Under the pieces are notes generated by a model. That model worked only from the letters and a program-made list of their open reading frames with translations, did not search any database and was not told the DNA's origin. From UBA5796 sp040752455 (GTDB lineage: Bacteria; Chloroflexota; Anaerolineae; Anaerolineales; Villigracilaceae): 64,000 nucleotides of DNA. The stretch lies in assembly GCA_049324115.1 (NCBI GenBank), contig JBMOMN010000012.1, forward strand, positions 74,390 to 138,389, given 5' to 3'. This document shows positions 50,860 through 61,693 of this stretch, in pieces; position 1 is the stretch's first letter, and each line of letters opens with the position of its first letter. The position numbers and the translations under genes are program-made.

Positions 50860-51645
50860 ATGCCAAAACTGCGAATTGACAGCATTGATCTTTACTACGA
50901 GATTAACGGGCAGGGGCAGCCCGTCCTTTTCATCCACGGGCTGGGGTCCAGCAGCCGTGACTGGGAAATGCAGGTCCCCTCTTTCTCTGAACGCTACCGG
51001 GTGGTGACATTCGACCTGCGCGGGCACGGGAAATCCGGTAAACCCCCTGGCCCTTACCGCATGGCCCAATTCGCGGCCGACACGGCCGGGTTGGTCCGCG
51101 CCCTCGAGATTGCCCCCGCCCATATCGTGGGCATCTCCCTGGGCGGGATGGTCGCCTTCCAACTGGCGGTGGACGCGCCGGAACTGGTGCGCAGCCTGAC
51201 CGTCATCAACTCGGCCCCGGAGTTCATCGTGCGTACCGCCAGGGAGCGTTTCCAGGTCTTGCAGCGGAAACTCATCGTCCGCCTGCTGGGGATGCGGAAA
51301 ATGGGCGAGGTCCTGGGCAAGCGGCTTTTCGTCAAACCGGAACAGGCCGAACTGCGCCGCGTGTTCGCTGACCGCTGGGCGGAGAACGATCCCCGCGCCT
51401 ACCGCGAGGCCATGCTGGCCATCCCCGGCTGGAGCGTCGCGGACCGCCTGGAGGCCATCACCTGCCCCACCCTGGTGATCGCCGCGGACGAGGATTACAC
51501 GCCCGTGTCCGTCAAGGCAGCTTTCGTTGCCCGAATGCCGCGCGCCGAACTGGTCGTCATCCAGGATTCGCGCCACGCCACCCCTGTCGAATGCCCGGAG
51601 CAATTCAATGAGACCGTCACGGCGTTCCTTTCGAAGCAGGTATGA
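50860..51645 (+). CDS. Alpha/beta hydrolase
   Basis: A 261-residue hydrolase. The oxyanion region is FIHGLGSSSRDWE, the nucleophile elbow is GISLGGMV (Ser), and the acid and histidine are in VIAADEDYTP and DSRHATPVE. It could cleave an ester or thioester of the same substrate handled by the ligases; 3-oxoadipate enol-lactonases look similar. An AGGAGG ribosome site is ideally placed. It follows livF after 62 nt that include an AACACG-type repeat (GCTGCGTGTTGCG at 50813-50825). Confidence 0.85.
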   Translation: MPKLRIDSIDLYYEINGQGQPVLFIHGLGSSSRDWEMQVPSFSERYRVVTFDLRGHGKSGKPPGPYRMAQFAADTAGLVRALEIAPAHIVGISLGGMVAFQLAVDAPELVRSLTVINSAPEFIVRTARERFQVLQRKLIVRLLGMRKMGEVLGKRLFVKPEQAELRRVFADRWAENDPRAYREAMLAIPGWSVADRLEAITCPTLVIAADEDYTPVSVKAAFVARMPRAELVVIQDSRHATPVECPEQFNETVTAFLSKQV

Positions 51646-51743
51646 GTCCACTGCAAAAGGCCAATTTCACCGCGAAGAAAGTTTTTAGCTCTTCCGTAAC
51701 AATCGGGAAAGAACCTAAGTTTCTTTCCGAAAAATCCTGGAGT

Positions 51744-51900
51744 GCGGACTTCAGTCCGCTGTGAACCGGCAAGCTGAAGCTTGCACTCCTTCTTTGGATA
51801 GGCTCCAAACACAAAGTATTCATTAAGGGGTTTCACCCCGAAGGATGAAAAACAGTACGGCAAGATTTATCTTGCGCCCCGAATGCAACATGAATGTTGC
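51744..51900. repeat. Cluster of four 6-bp hairpins with 4-nt loops
   Basis: GCGGAC-TTCA-GTCCGC (51744-51759), GCAAGC-TGAA-GCTTGC (51769-51784), GCAAGA-TTTA-TCTTGC (51860-51875) and GCAACA-TGAA-TGTTGC (51885-51900). The stems differ in sequence but all are perfect; the loops are nearly constant. The 305-bp gap from 51646 to 51950 also has a CACCGCGAAG repeat scrap near 51669, and nothing else. Confidence 0.75.
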
Positions 51901-51950
51901 GGTACTTTTATTTTCATATCAGGAACACAACGGCAACAAAGGAAAAAGCC

Positions 51951-53162
51951 ATGACCGATAAACTTTCCCACATTCTCGAACACGCCTACGCCAACGCCCC
52001 GGCGGTCAGGGCGATCTTCGGCCGGGCGGGATTGAAGCCGGAGGACATCCGCTCCCCCGCCGACCTGGACCGGATCCCGGTCACGAGCAAGGACCGCCTG
52101 GCCGTAATGCAGCGGGACGACCCGCCTTTCGGCGGGTTCCTGGCTGCGCCCCCGGAAAAATTACAGCACGTTTTTCTCTCTCCCGGCCCGCTCTACGAAC
52201 CCCACGCCGGGGAAAGCGCGGTCATGGACACCGTGAAGGAAATGTTCGGGATCGCCGGTTTCGCGCCCGGGGACGTGGTGCTCAATACTTTTGGCTACCA
52301 CCTGATCCCCACCGGCCTGGCCCTCGACCAGACCTTCCGGGAGATGGGGGCCACCGTCATCCCGGCCGGGGTGGGTAATGCGGAGTTGCAGGTCAAGATG
52401 ATGCGCGACCTGAAGACCACCGGCTACGTCGGCACGCCCTCCTGGCTGATGGCCCTGATCCAGAAGGCCGAGGAAGGCGGGCTGGACTTCCGGGCGGATT
52501 TCGCGCTCGAAAAGGCGCTCGTCTCCGCCGAACCCCTGCCGCCGGCCTTGCGCCAGGCCTTCGTCGAAAAATACGGCCTGCGGGTTGCCAACGCCTACGG
52601 CACCGCCGAATTGGGCTTTTTAGCTTACAACCTCGAAGGCGGACTGGCCATGCGCCTGCTGGAGAGTTCCATTGTCCAGGTCGCCAACCCGGAGACGGGG
52701 CAGTCGGTCGGGCCGGGCGAGACCGGGGAGGTGGTCGTGACTACCTTCAACGAGACCTACCCCCTCATCCGGTTGGGGACGGGCGACCTGGCGATGAACG
52801 TGGACCCCGCGCCGGGCACGAGCCGCCAGGGGGAACGGTCCATCATCCTGGTCGGGCGCGTCGGCGATGCGATCAAGGTGCGCGGCATGTTCGTGCATCC
52901 GAACCAGTTGCGTTTCGCGGTCGGGCAGGTTCCGGGCGTGGCGAAGTTCCAGGCGGTCGTCACCCGCCCCGAAAACCGGGACGAATTCACCTTGCGAATT
53001 GCCCTGGCTGACGACTCCGCCGACCGGCAGGCGCTCGCGGAAACCCTGACGCAGGCCATCCAATCGGCCTGCCGGGTCAAGCTGGACCGGGTGGAGTTCG
53101 CCGCCGCTGCGGACCTGGAGGACGGCGCGGGAGTTATCGTTGACCGGAGGGTCTGGGAATAA
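51951..53162 (+). CDS. Phenylacetate-CoA ligase-like adenylate-forming enzyme
   Basis: A 403-residue PaaK/F390-synthetase-type ligase. Segments are LDRIPVTSKDRLAVMQ, FLSPGPLYEPHAG, NTFGYHLIPTGLALDQTFREMGATVIP (read in parts), VGTPSWLMALIQ, NAYGTAELGF, TGDLAM and a C-terminal lid (VRGMFVHPNQL). The canonical TSGTTG loop is replaced by SPGPLYEP, so nucleotide binding may differ. The substrate is unknown, probably an aryl acid. It ends the liv region; the start at 51951 has AAAGGAAAAAG. Confidence 0.85.
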   Translation: MTDKLSHILEHAYANAPAVRAIFGRAGLKPEDIRSPADLDRIPVTSKDRLAVMQRDDPPFGGFLAAPPEKLQHVFLSPGPLYEPHAGESAVMDTVKEMFGIAGFAPGDVVLNTFGYHLIPTGLALDQTFREMGATVIPAGVGNAELQVKMMRDLKTTGYVGTPSWLMALIQKAEEGGLDFRADFALEKALVSAEPLPPALRQAFVEKYGLRVANAYGTAELGFLAYNLEGGLAMRLLESSIVQVANPETGQSVGPGETGEVVVTTFNETYPLIRLGTGDLAMNVDPAPGTSRQGERSIILVGRVGDAIKVRGMFVHPNQLRFAVGQVPGVAKFQAVVTRPENRDEFTLRIALADDSADRQALAETLTQAIQSACRVKLDRVEFAAAADLEDGAGVIVDRRVWE

Positions 53163-53205
53163 TAATCGAAGCAGGTTGTACATGGCTGGCCGGGGAATTT
53201 CAAGG

Positions 53206-53211
53206 TATGAT
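53206..53211 (+). promoter_or_regulatory. -10 TATGAT of a leaderless RNA ligase gene
   Basis: The hexamer ends exactly 6 nt before the ATG at 53218. No Shine-Dalgarno sequence. Confidence 0.55.
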
Positions 53212-53217
53212 TCAGGC

Positions 53218-53964
53218 ATGACCTCCCGCAAACCCCTCGGCATCAAAAGTTACGGCAGCATTGCCCACCTGCCCGGCAGCCGCATTGGCATTGGCGACCA
53301 CAAGTGCCACGACGGGCAGAAGCGCATCGCCACCGAAAAAGCCCGCGACCGCCACGACCTGATCCTCGTCCAGGAAAAGCTGGACGGCTCCAACGTCGGC
53401 GTGGCCCGCCTGGACGGCGAAATCCTGGCCCTGACCCGCGCCGGCTACCTGGCCTCCACCTCGCCCTGGGAGCAGCACCACCATTTCGAGACCTGGGTGA
53501 TGCAAAATAAAAACCGCTTCCTGTCCGTTTTGCGGGAAGGGGAGCGGTTGTGCGGCGAATGGCTGATGCAGGCGCACGGCACGCGTTACGCTCTCGGGCA
53601 CGAGCCGTTCGCAGCTTTCGATTTGATGACCGGGACCACCCGCCTGGTTTTCGACCAGTTCATCGAGCGGATCCGCCCCGGCGACTTTACCTCCCCGCAC
53701 CTGCTCCACCGCGGCCTGCCCCTGTCCATCGAGCAGGCCCTGTCCCTGTTGGGGACCTACGGCTTCCACGGCGCGCTCGACCCGGTGGAGGGCGCGGTCT
53801 GGCGGGTGGAGCGCAACGAACTCATCCGCCCCGGGGGGAGCGAACGCCGCTGGCAGGTGGATTTCCTGGTCAAATACGTCCGCCCCGACAAGGTGGACGG
53901 CAGCTACCTGCCCGAAATCTCCGGCCAGCCGCCGGTGTATAACTGGACCCCACCCTCACCGTAA
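53218..53964 (+). CDS. RNA ligase family protein (Rnl2-like nucleotidyltransferase domain)
   Basis: A 248-residue member of the RNA ligase family PF09414. Motif I is EKLDGSNV with the adenylated Lys54, then a GEILALTRAG region. Motif III is GEWLMQAHGTRY, and further lysines lie in DFLVKYVRP (motif V-like). Family enzymes seal nicked RNA. There is no polynucleotide kinase or RtcB beside it. The product may be a repair enzyme for toxin-cut tRNA; that is inference. Its end is 17 nt from the convergent PHP gene. Confidence 0.85.
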   Translation: MTSRKPLGIKSYGSIAHLPGSRIGIGDHKCHDGQKRIATEKARDRHDLILVQEKLDGSNVGVARLDGEILALTRAGYLASTSPWEQHHHFETWVMQNKNRFLSVLREGERLCGEWLMQAHGTRYALGHEPFAAFDLMTGTTRLVFDQFIERIRPGDFTSPHLLHRGLPLSIEQALSLLGTYGFHGALDPVEGAVWRVERNELIRPGGSERRWQVDFLVKYVRPDKVDGSYLPEISGQPPVYNWTPPSP

Positions 53965-53981
53965 AATCCACCAGCCGCCCG

Positions 53982-55286
53982 TCAACCGGCCTCGAAATAG
54001 ATCGGGTTGGAGACCAGCGCCGGGAGCATAGGGATGCCGGGGATGAACTCGCGCAGGACTTCGACCCTGGCGAAGCCGGGGGCGTCCATGCGGAAACGAC
54101 CCCGGAAGTCCCCATCGGTTTCGGCTTTCAGGAGCGGGACGCCGCCCCCGGCCGTGACCACCTGCACCACGTCCCCGGCGCGCAGGCCGTTGACCGCGAT
54201 TTCCATTTCCCTGATTCGAGCAAACGAAACGCTGTCGCCCAGGAGGGCCTCCCCGGCGGTCAGCTCCAGCGCCGGGCCGTCGGGGGCGTAGACGACGTAG
54301 GCGTGCCCATGCCGGATTGCCGCCAGGATGTCGGACGCGCCCGCGGACGGCGCGTAGACGCAGGTGGTCGGCCCGCCCAGGAAGAGGAAGAGCTGGCTGC
54401 GGTGGTAGTCGCTCCCGCCGCAGATGGGGACCTTCTTCCCGGCGGCGAGCAGTCCGTGCCACAACGCAATCGCCTGCATGTTGGACAGGCGCATCGGCCC
54501 GTTCCAGATTTCGAGGCAGTCGAAGGGCAGGGAGTCCATGTCGAACGTGAACGGGCAGTTTTCGTCGAACGGGTGGTTGACGGTAATGAGCGCGCCGCGT
54601 TGGCGCGCCGAAGCGAAACGCGCCTGCACTTCCTCGAACGTGTTGGCCATGAACGGGCCGTCGTAGGGCGCGTCCACGCCGGTGAAATTGGCGTGGCCTT
54701 TGTAGTGGGTCCACTCGATGCCGGGGAGCATCGTCAGGCCGGGGAGTCGGGGCAGCGCGTCGGCCGGGACCATCTGGTTGTGGTCGGTGACGGCCAGGAA
54801 GTCCAGCCCGTGGCGCAGGGCGTGGCGGCCCAGTTCGTCCAGGGTCAGGACTCCGTCCGAGGCCAGGGTGTGGGTGTGCAGGTCGCCTTTGAGCAGGCGC
54901 AGGCGTTTGGGGGTGAAGGCCAGCTCGCAGGTGACGGTGACTCCCTCGGGGGCGACCTTGTACGCGCCGAGCAGGATGCGCCACTCGCCGGGGACCAGGC
55001 GGCAGGTCCGGTAGCCGGGCGTGGCCTCCGTCTCGCTGACCCGGAAGCTGCTCTTGTCCGAACCGGAGGCTCCCACCTGGGTCCCGTCCGGGGCGATCAG
55101 CCCCAGGTCAATGATGTTGATCTCCCGCCGGGAGGTGAACCCGCCGCTTTCGCTCCCTCGGTGGCGTTCGTATTGGTACGCGAGGCTGAATACTTCGACC
55201 TCGGGCGGCATGGTGAACGGGACGGTCAGGTATTGGCCCTCCTGTTCGTGGCTGACGAAATACTGGATGCGCAGGGGGGTGTCTAT
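53982..55286 (-). CDS. PHP-domain (CehA/McbA-type) metallohydrolase, uncertain start
   Basis: A 434-residue protein (409 if started at the first ATG, 55211). The middle is a PHP phosphoesterase-like domain: KGDLHTHTLASDG, AVTDHNQM, GIEWTHYKGH and GGSDYHRSQL supply the metal ligands. Before 55211 the frame stays open for 25 codons that read IQYFVSHEQEGQYLTVPF, which matches the usual N-terminus of the family. AAGGAG lies 6 nt before an ATA codon at 55286, in the right place for a start. CTG 4 codons later is another option. It is the last gene of the operon with the esterase and symporter. Confidence 0.8.
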   Translation of the reverse strand: MDTPLRIQYFVSHEQEGQYLTVPFTMPPEVEVFSLAYQYERHRGSESGGFTSRREINIIDLGLIAPDGTQVGASGSDKSSFRVSETEATPGYRTCRLVPGEWRILLGAYKVAPEGVTVTCELAFTPKRLRLLKGDLHTHTLASDGVLTLDELGRHALRHGLDFLAVTDHNQMVPADALPRLPGLTMLPGIEWTHYKGHANFTGVDAPYDGPFMANTFEEVQARFASARQRGALITVNHPFDENCPFTFDMDSLPFDCLEIWNGPMRLSNMQAIALWHGLLAAGKKVPICGGSDYHRSQLFLFLGGPTTCVYAPSAGASDILAAIRHGHAYVVYAPDGPALELTAGEALLGDSVSFARIREMEIAVNGLRAGDVVQVVTAGGGVPLLKAETDGDFRGRFRMDAPGFARVEVLREFIPGIPMLPALVSNPIYFEAG

Positions 55287-55404
55287 GGGATACTCCTTGG
55301 GTCAGGCGATGGCGCGTCATACCGGACAGACGGGCAGGGTCCCGTTTAACGGGATTGGTCCGGGCTGGGAAATGCCCCGGCAAACCCGGTGCGACGCACA
55401 TCCG

Positions 55405-56178
55405 TCAAGCCGGGACCGGGCCGAGGACGGCTTCGAGGAAGCGGCGGATCTGCCGGTCCCACAGGAACCAGTCGTGGCGGCCGTCTTCCTCGTGGTATTC
55501 GGACCCTATCCCCAGCGAGCGGCAGGCGGCGTGGAATGCGCCGCTGAGCGGATAGATGTCTTCTTGGCGGCCCACGCCGATGAACAGGCGCGGCAGGGCG
55601 GACGGGTTCTGGGCGGCGCGTTGCAGCCAGGTCGCCGGGTCGTGTTCGCTCCCGGCGAGTTGGTCCAGGGGGCCGAAGAGCAGGGAAAACTCGTGGCGGC
55701 GCAGGTCGTCGGGGTCGAGCTTGAGCACGTCCAGCGAGAGCACGCCTGAAAAACTGGCTGCCGCGGCGTAGCGTTCGGGGTGGAGCAGGGCGGCCTTGAA
55801 CGCGCCGTAGCCGCCCATCGAGTTCCCGGCGATGAAAGTGTCTTCCCGGCGCGGGGACAGGCCGAAGACATCCTTCAGGTAGCGCGGCAGTTCCCCGGTC
55901 AGGTACGAGAAATAGTCCTGTCCGTTGGGCAGGTCGGTGTAGAAGCTGCGCCCCGCCGAGGGCATGACCACCACCAGTCCGTAAGCCGCGGCCAGGGTCT
56001 CGATGGCGGTGTAACGCTGCCAGGCGCTGGCGTCGTCGCTCAGGCCGTGCAGCAGGTAAAGGATTTTGCGTTGGGCAACCGGCGCGCTGCCCATCTTGCC
56101 CGGATCAGGCAGGATGACGTACAGCGGCTGGGTGACTTTGACGGTCTCAGGGACGTGGTCGAGGCGCAGGAGGGCCAT
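55405..56178 (-). CDS. Esterase family protein (esterase D / tributyrin esterase type)
   Basis: A 257-residue alpha/beta hydrolase of the PF00756 type. LLHGLSDDASAWQRYT is the oxyanion region, GNSMGGYGAFKAAL holds the nucleophile Ser near 119, and histidine is in GRHDWFLWD near the end. It would hydrolyse acetyl or other esters, for instance on sugars. Downstream of the sugar symporter by 11 nt, so the same operon. Confidence 0.88.
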   Translation of the reverse strand: MALLRLDHVPETVKVTQPLYVILPDPGKMGSAPVAQRKILYLLHGLSDDASAWQRYTAIETLAAAYGLVVVMPSAGRSFYTDLPNGQDYFSYLTGELPRYLKDVFGLSPRREDTFIAGNSMGGYGAFKAALLHPERYAAAASFSGVLSLDVLKLDPDDLRRHEFSLLFGPLDQLAGSEHDPATWLQRAAQNPSALPRLFIGVGRQEDIYPLSGAFHAACRSLGIGSEYHEEDGRHDWFLWDRQIRRFLEAVLGPVPA

Positions 56179-56189
56179 AGTCCACCCGC

Positions 56190-57497
56190 TTACGCCTGGA
56201 CCGGCTCGGTTACGGCGGGCGGTTCGGCGGCTCTTTCCTTGAAGTCAATGAACCACGAGAAGGCAAAGCTGACGACCATCAGCGCCGGCGGGACGATGGT
56301 CATCAGGAAGCGGGCGGCTTCGTCCGGGCGCGGGCCGGGGACCTCGCCGCTCTCGAAGCCGTAGATGCGGGCCACCAGCAGGTAGGCTGCGCTGGTGAAG
56401 AGGCCGTTGAGCCGGTTCATGAAACCGAGGGCGTTGGAGATGATGCCCTCCCGCCGCAGGCCGTGTTTGCGGGTATCCTCGTCCATGATCCTGGCCCCGA
56501 TCAGGTCCATCGTGGTGATCACGCCTGAAAAGCCGAGGCCCACGAAAGCCGAGAAGACGATGGCCGTCGTCAGGTTGGAGGCGAAATAGAGCGGGACAAA
56601 AGTGACGGCCAGGATGGCCAGGGCGGCCCGCCAGACTGGGATAAGCGAGAATTTGCGGACCAGCCAGGCCCAGACGGCCACCCCGGCGATGGCGATCAGC
56701 ATCACCGCCGCCAGCAGGAAGGTGGATTGTCCGCTGGAAAGTCCGAGGGCGTATTCGACGTAGAAGGCCACCGAGGCCAGCACCAGCGACATGGCCGCGC
56801 TGTAGAAGGCGTTGGCCAGCCCGGCAATCCAGAACTTCTTGTTGGTCAGGAGGTCCTTGAGCGCCCTCCCCAGGCCGGGTTTGGCCTCCTCAGGCTCGGG
56901 GTCCCGTTCGCGGCTGGTGAAGGTCATGTACAGGATGACCACCCCGCCCAGGATGCCGTAGATGAGGGCGGTCAATCCGTAGCCGAGGACTTCCGTCACC
57001 ATGGGGGTCAGGGCGATGCTGATGATCATCGCCACCAGTTGGAAGGCCTGGCGCATGGCGTTCGTCTTTGCCCGCTCCGCGTCGGTGCGGAACAGTTCGG
57101 GGAAGAGCGCCCCGTAGTTGGCGTTGATGACCGAATCGAGGGTGCCGGTCAGGATGTAGAAGAGCATCCCGTAGGCGAAGATGGAATCCCCCGCAAGGAA
57201 TCCCGGCAGGTTGTAGAAAGCCACGAAGCACAGGATCAGGAGCGGGGTGCCGATGGCCAGCCAGGGACGGCGGCGGCCCCAGCGGGAGCGCGTCCGGTCG
57301 GAGAGAAATCCATAGACCGGGTTGTCGAGGGCGTCAATGAAGGTGTAGATCAGCAGCATGGCTGCCCATTGGCCGGTCGTCACCCCCAGGCCGAGCACGT
57401 AGAAGGTGAACGCGAACGTCTTGAGCATATTGATGGGGATGGACGTGCCGAACATGCCGACGGCATAATTGAACGATCTGGCGCGGGACTGGGACAT
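56190..57497 (-). CDS. GPH-family sugar:cation symporter (MFS)
   Basis: A 435-residue, 12-helix transporter of the glycoside-pentoside-hexuronide family. The signature is DALDNPVYGFLSDRTRSRWGRRRPWLAIG near residues 55-85, read as D..DN..YG..SDRTRSRWGRRRPW. It likely imports a glycoside with Na+ or H+. The start has AGGAGG. It heads the operon with an esterase and a PHP hydrolase, which suggests processing of an esterified sugar. Confidence 0.9.
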   Translation of the reverse strand: MSQSRARSFNYAVGMFGTSIPINMLKTFAFTFYVLGLGVTTGQWAAMLLIYTFIDALDNPVYGFLSDRTRSRWGRRRPWLAIGTPLLILCFVAFYNLPGFLAGDSIFAYGMLFYILTGTLDSVINANYGALFPELFRTDAERAKTNAMRQAFQLVAMIISIALTPMVTEVLGYGLTALIYGILGGVVILYMTFTSRERDPEPEEAKPGLGRALKDLLTNKKFWIAGLANAFYSAAMSLVLASVAFYVEYALGLSSGQSTFLLAAVMLIAIAGVAVWAWLVRKFSLIPVWRAALAILAVTFVPLYFASNLTTAIVFSAFVGLGFSGVITTMDLIGARIMDEDTRKHGLRREGIISNALGFMNRLNGLFTSAAYLLVARIYGFESGEVPGPRPDEAARFLMTIVPPALMVVSFAFSWFIDFKERAAEPPAVTEPVQA

Positions 57498-57540
57498 GGG
57501 CGAAGCCTCCTGAACCGGGTTTGAAAGTACGGCGCGGGAT

Positions 57541-57575
57541 GCGGATCGCGCGATCCGCTCGACGGTATGATTATA
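57541..57575 (-). promoter_or_regulatory. Operator palindrome and -10 upstream of the symporter operon
   Basis: A perfect 18-bp palindrome GCGGATCGCGCGATCCGC (57541-57558) lies between the start codon and a TATAAT on the - strand (57570-57575). Its position downstream of the -10 would suit a repressor. No -35 was found. Confidence 0.5.
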
Positions 57576-57658
57576 TAATACCCGCGGCCGAAGCGCTTGG
57601 GATACTGATAAAATTTGGTTTTGGAATAGGCGGTCCTAAGAGCTACCTGGATTAACCT

Positions 57659-57912
57659 ATGAAAACAAAAAAACTGCCCCCCGTTTTGCCATTTGCATTG
57701 ACAACCGCGAATATCCTGCCTCGCTGGAGTTGCGCAAAATTTACCGCGTCCTTCCCGATGAAGGAGCCGAGGCCGACGGTGATCTGCGGGTCGTTGACGA
57801 GAGCGGGGAAGACTACCTTTTCCCGGCGGATTACTTCATCCCGATTGAGTTGCCGCAAACCATCATCCAGGCCTTGAACAAATCTTTTGCGCAGACCCCT
57901 GCCCAGATCTGA
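57659..57912 (+). pseudogene. Small conserved protein with -1 frameshift at an A7 run
   Basis: The ATG frame at 57659 opens MKTKK and then goes off. After a -1 shift at the run of seven A (57667-57673) the frame reads TAPRFAICIDNREYPASLEL, RKIYRVLPDEGAEADGDLRV, VDESGEDYLFPADYFIPIEL. This is clearly homologous to the intact protein at 61694 (YEILPDE, VIDNEGEDYLYPADFF). The break may be a real mutation, slippage (translational or transcriptional) on A7, or a sequence error. If slippage works, an 85-residue protein results. Function unknown. Confidence 0.65.
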
Positions 57913-58042
57913 CTCTCGAAGCGGCGCGTCCGACAATGGATGCGCCGTTCACCCTGGTTCTGGTATTCTGGTTTCTGGAATACTGATTTTCTGAAGCGGG
58001 TTGGGTTTTTCTTCTCCCCGCCGGAGGCGGGCGAAAAAAACA

Positions 58043-58138
58043 TGTAGGGGCGACCCGCTCGGGCTTATCCAGATGCTTTTCTGCCCGAAACCCTGGCGTA
58101 ACAGGATGATTTCCAGCACATGGCGGGTCGCCCCTACA
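58043..58138. mobile_element. MITE with perfect 16-bp inverted ends (GTAGGGGCGACCC type)
   Basis: TGTAGGGGCGACCCGC (58043-58058) and GCGGGTCGCCCCTACA (58123-58138), 96 bp in total. The core carries GGGCTTATCC and CTGCCCGAAAC. It abuts a RAYT transposase remnant. The GGGGCGACCC word is, from memory, a widespread repeat of Chloroflexota and Cyanobacteria. The gap 57913-58042 upstream has CTGGTTTCTGGAATAC-type simple sequence and nothing else. Confidence 0.75.
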
Positions 58139-58367
58139 ACCCAACGGGCCAAAACCTGCCTCATTGGGCGCGATCATCGGGCAATTCAAATCGCGGGTAA
58201 CGAAACGGTTGTGGAAAATCCCATCCTTGAATGGAACACCGATCTGGCAGCGCAATTATTACGAACACATCGTCCGCGACGCCGACGAAATGGACCGCAT
58301 CCACCGTTACATCGAATCCAACCCCTCCCGCTGGGACGAGGATGACGAAAACCCGGCCAGGGTTTAA
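58119..58367 (+). pseudogene. C-terminal remnant of a REP-associated tyrosine transposase (RAYT)
   Basis: In-frame fragment of 82 codons: GPKPASLGAIIGQFKSRVTK, RLWKI, then TPIWQRNYYEHIVRDADEMD and RIHRYIESNPSRWDED. This is the conserved end of Y1/RAYT proteins. The HUH motif and catalytic Tyr lie upstream and are absent here. The remnant starts inside the right end of the MITE, which suggests that the element evolved from, or was mobilised by, such a transposase. Confidence 0.75.
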
Positions 58368-58370
58368 CGA

Positions 58371-58376
58371 TATAAT
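58371..58376 (+). promoter_or_regulatory. -10 TATAAT upstream of glyQS
   Basis: It is 59 nt before the ATG. The leader is a C-rich stretch plus a tandem repeat, with no T-box features. Confidence 0.45.
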
Positions 58377-58387
58377 CCCCCCGCAAT

Positions 58388-58431
58388 TACCAATCTCCAG
58401 TCTCCAGTCTCCAATCTCCAGTCTCCAATCA
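58388..58431 (+). repeat. AATCTCCAGTCTCC tandem repeat in the glyQS leader
   Basis: Five or so 7-8 nt units (AATCTCC, AGTCTCC) in tandem. A related stretch (CTCTCCAATCTCTACTCCCC), facing an inverted AGAGATTAG partner, is translated in the middle of glyQS. Confidence 0.65.
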
Positions 58432-58435
58432 TCCT

Positions 58436-61420
<2,985 letters not shown>

Positions 61421-61440
61421 AAACGCCTTTCGTTTGGTTG

Positions 61441-61446
61441 TATAAT
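61441..61446 (+). promoter_or_regulatory. -10 TATAAT close to the start of a small gene
   Basis: It ends 8 nt before the ATG at 61455. There is no Shine-Dalgarno sequence, so translation is probably leaderless or near leaderless. Confidence 0.55.
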
Positions 61447-61454
61447 TCTTGCCA

Positions 61455-61688
61455 ATGCGATTCGAAATCATCGGCGAAATCACTGATATTGAGTCAATTG
61501 CCATAGGCTCAAGCATCCGCATTTTACCGCTTCTGCGAAAACGTTATGGCCCGGGCCGTTGGCGAAAGCTAAAAGGAATTGCGTCTGTGCGTTTATCGAA
61601 TGGCGACGCTCGCCTCGCAGAACTTCACTGGTTTGAAGCGCACGGTATTGGCAGAAAGAAGATGAGGATCAAACGATTCCTGGATTAA
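61455..61688 (+). CDS. Small conserved basic protein of unknown function
   Basis: A 77-residue protein: FEIIGEITDIESIAIGSSIR, ILPLLRKRYGPGRWRKLKGI, then AELHWFEAHGIGRKKMRIKR. It is basic, mixed alpha/beta, with a strongly patterned end (ELHWFEAHGIGRKK), so it looks like a genuine conserved family. No named domain recognised. It lies 5 nt before a second small gene, so the two probably form a unit. Confidence 0.7.
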   Translation: MRFEIIGEITDIESIAIGSSIRILPLLRKRYGPGRWRKLKGIASVRLSNGDARLAELHWFEAHGIGRKKMRIKRFLD

Positions 61689-61693
61689 ATCTG

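Noticed and set aside
58388..58431. Possible CRISPR or iteron cluster before glyQS
   Set aside because: Units of 7-8 nt in direct tandem with no spacers and no replication gene nearby.
58371..58435. T-box or glycine riboswitch before glyQS
   Set aside because: The leader is only about 50 nt of C-rich and tandem-repeat sequence; no T-box core or glycine aptamer folds.
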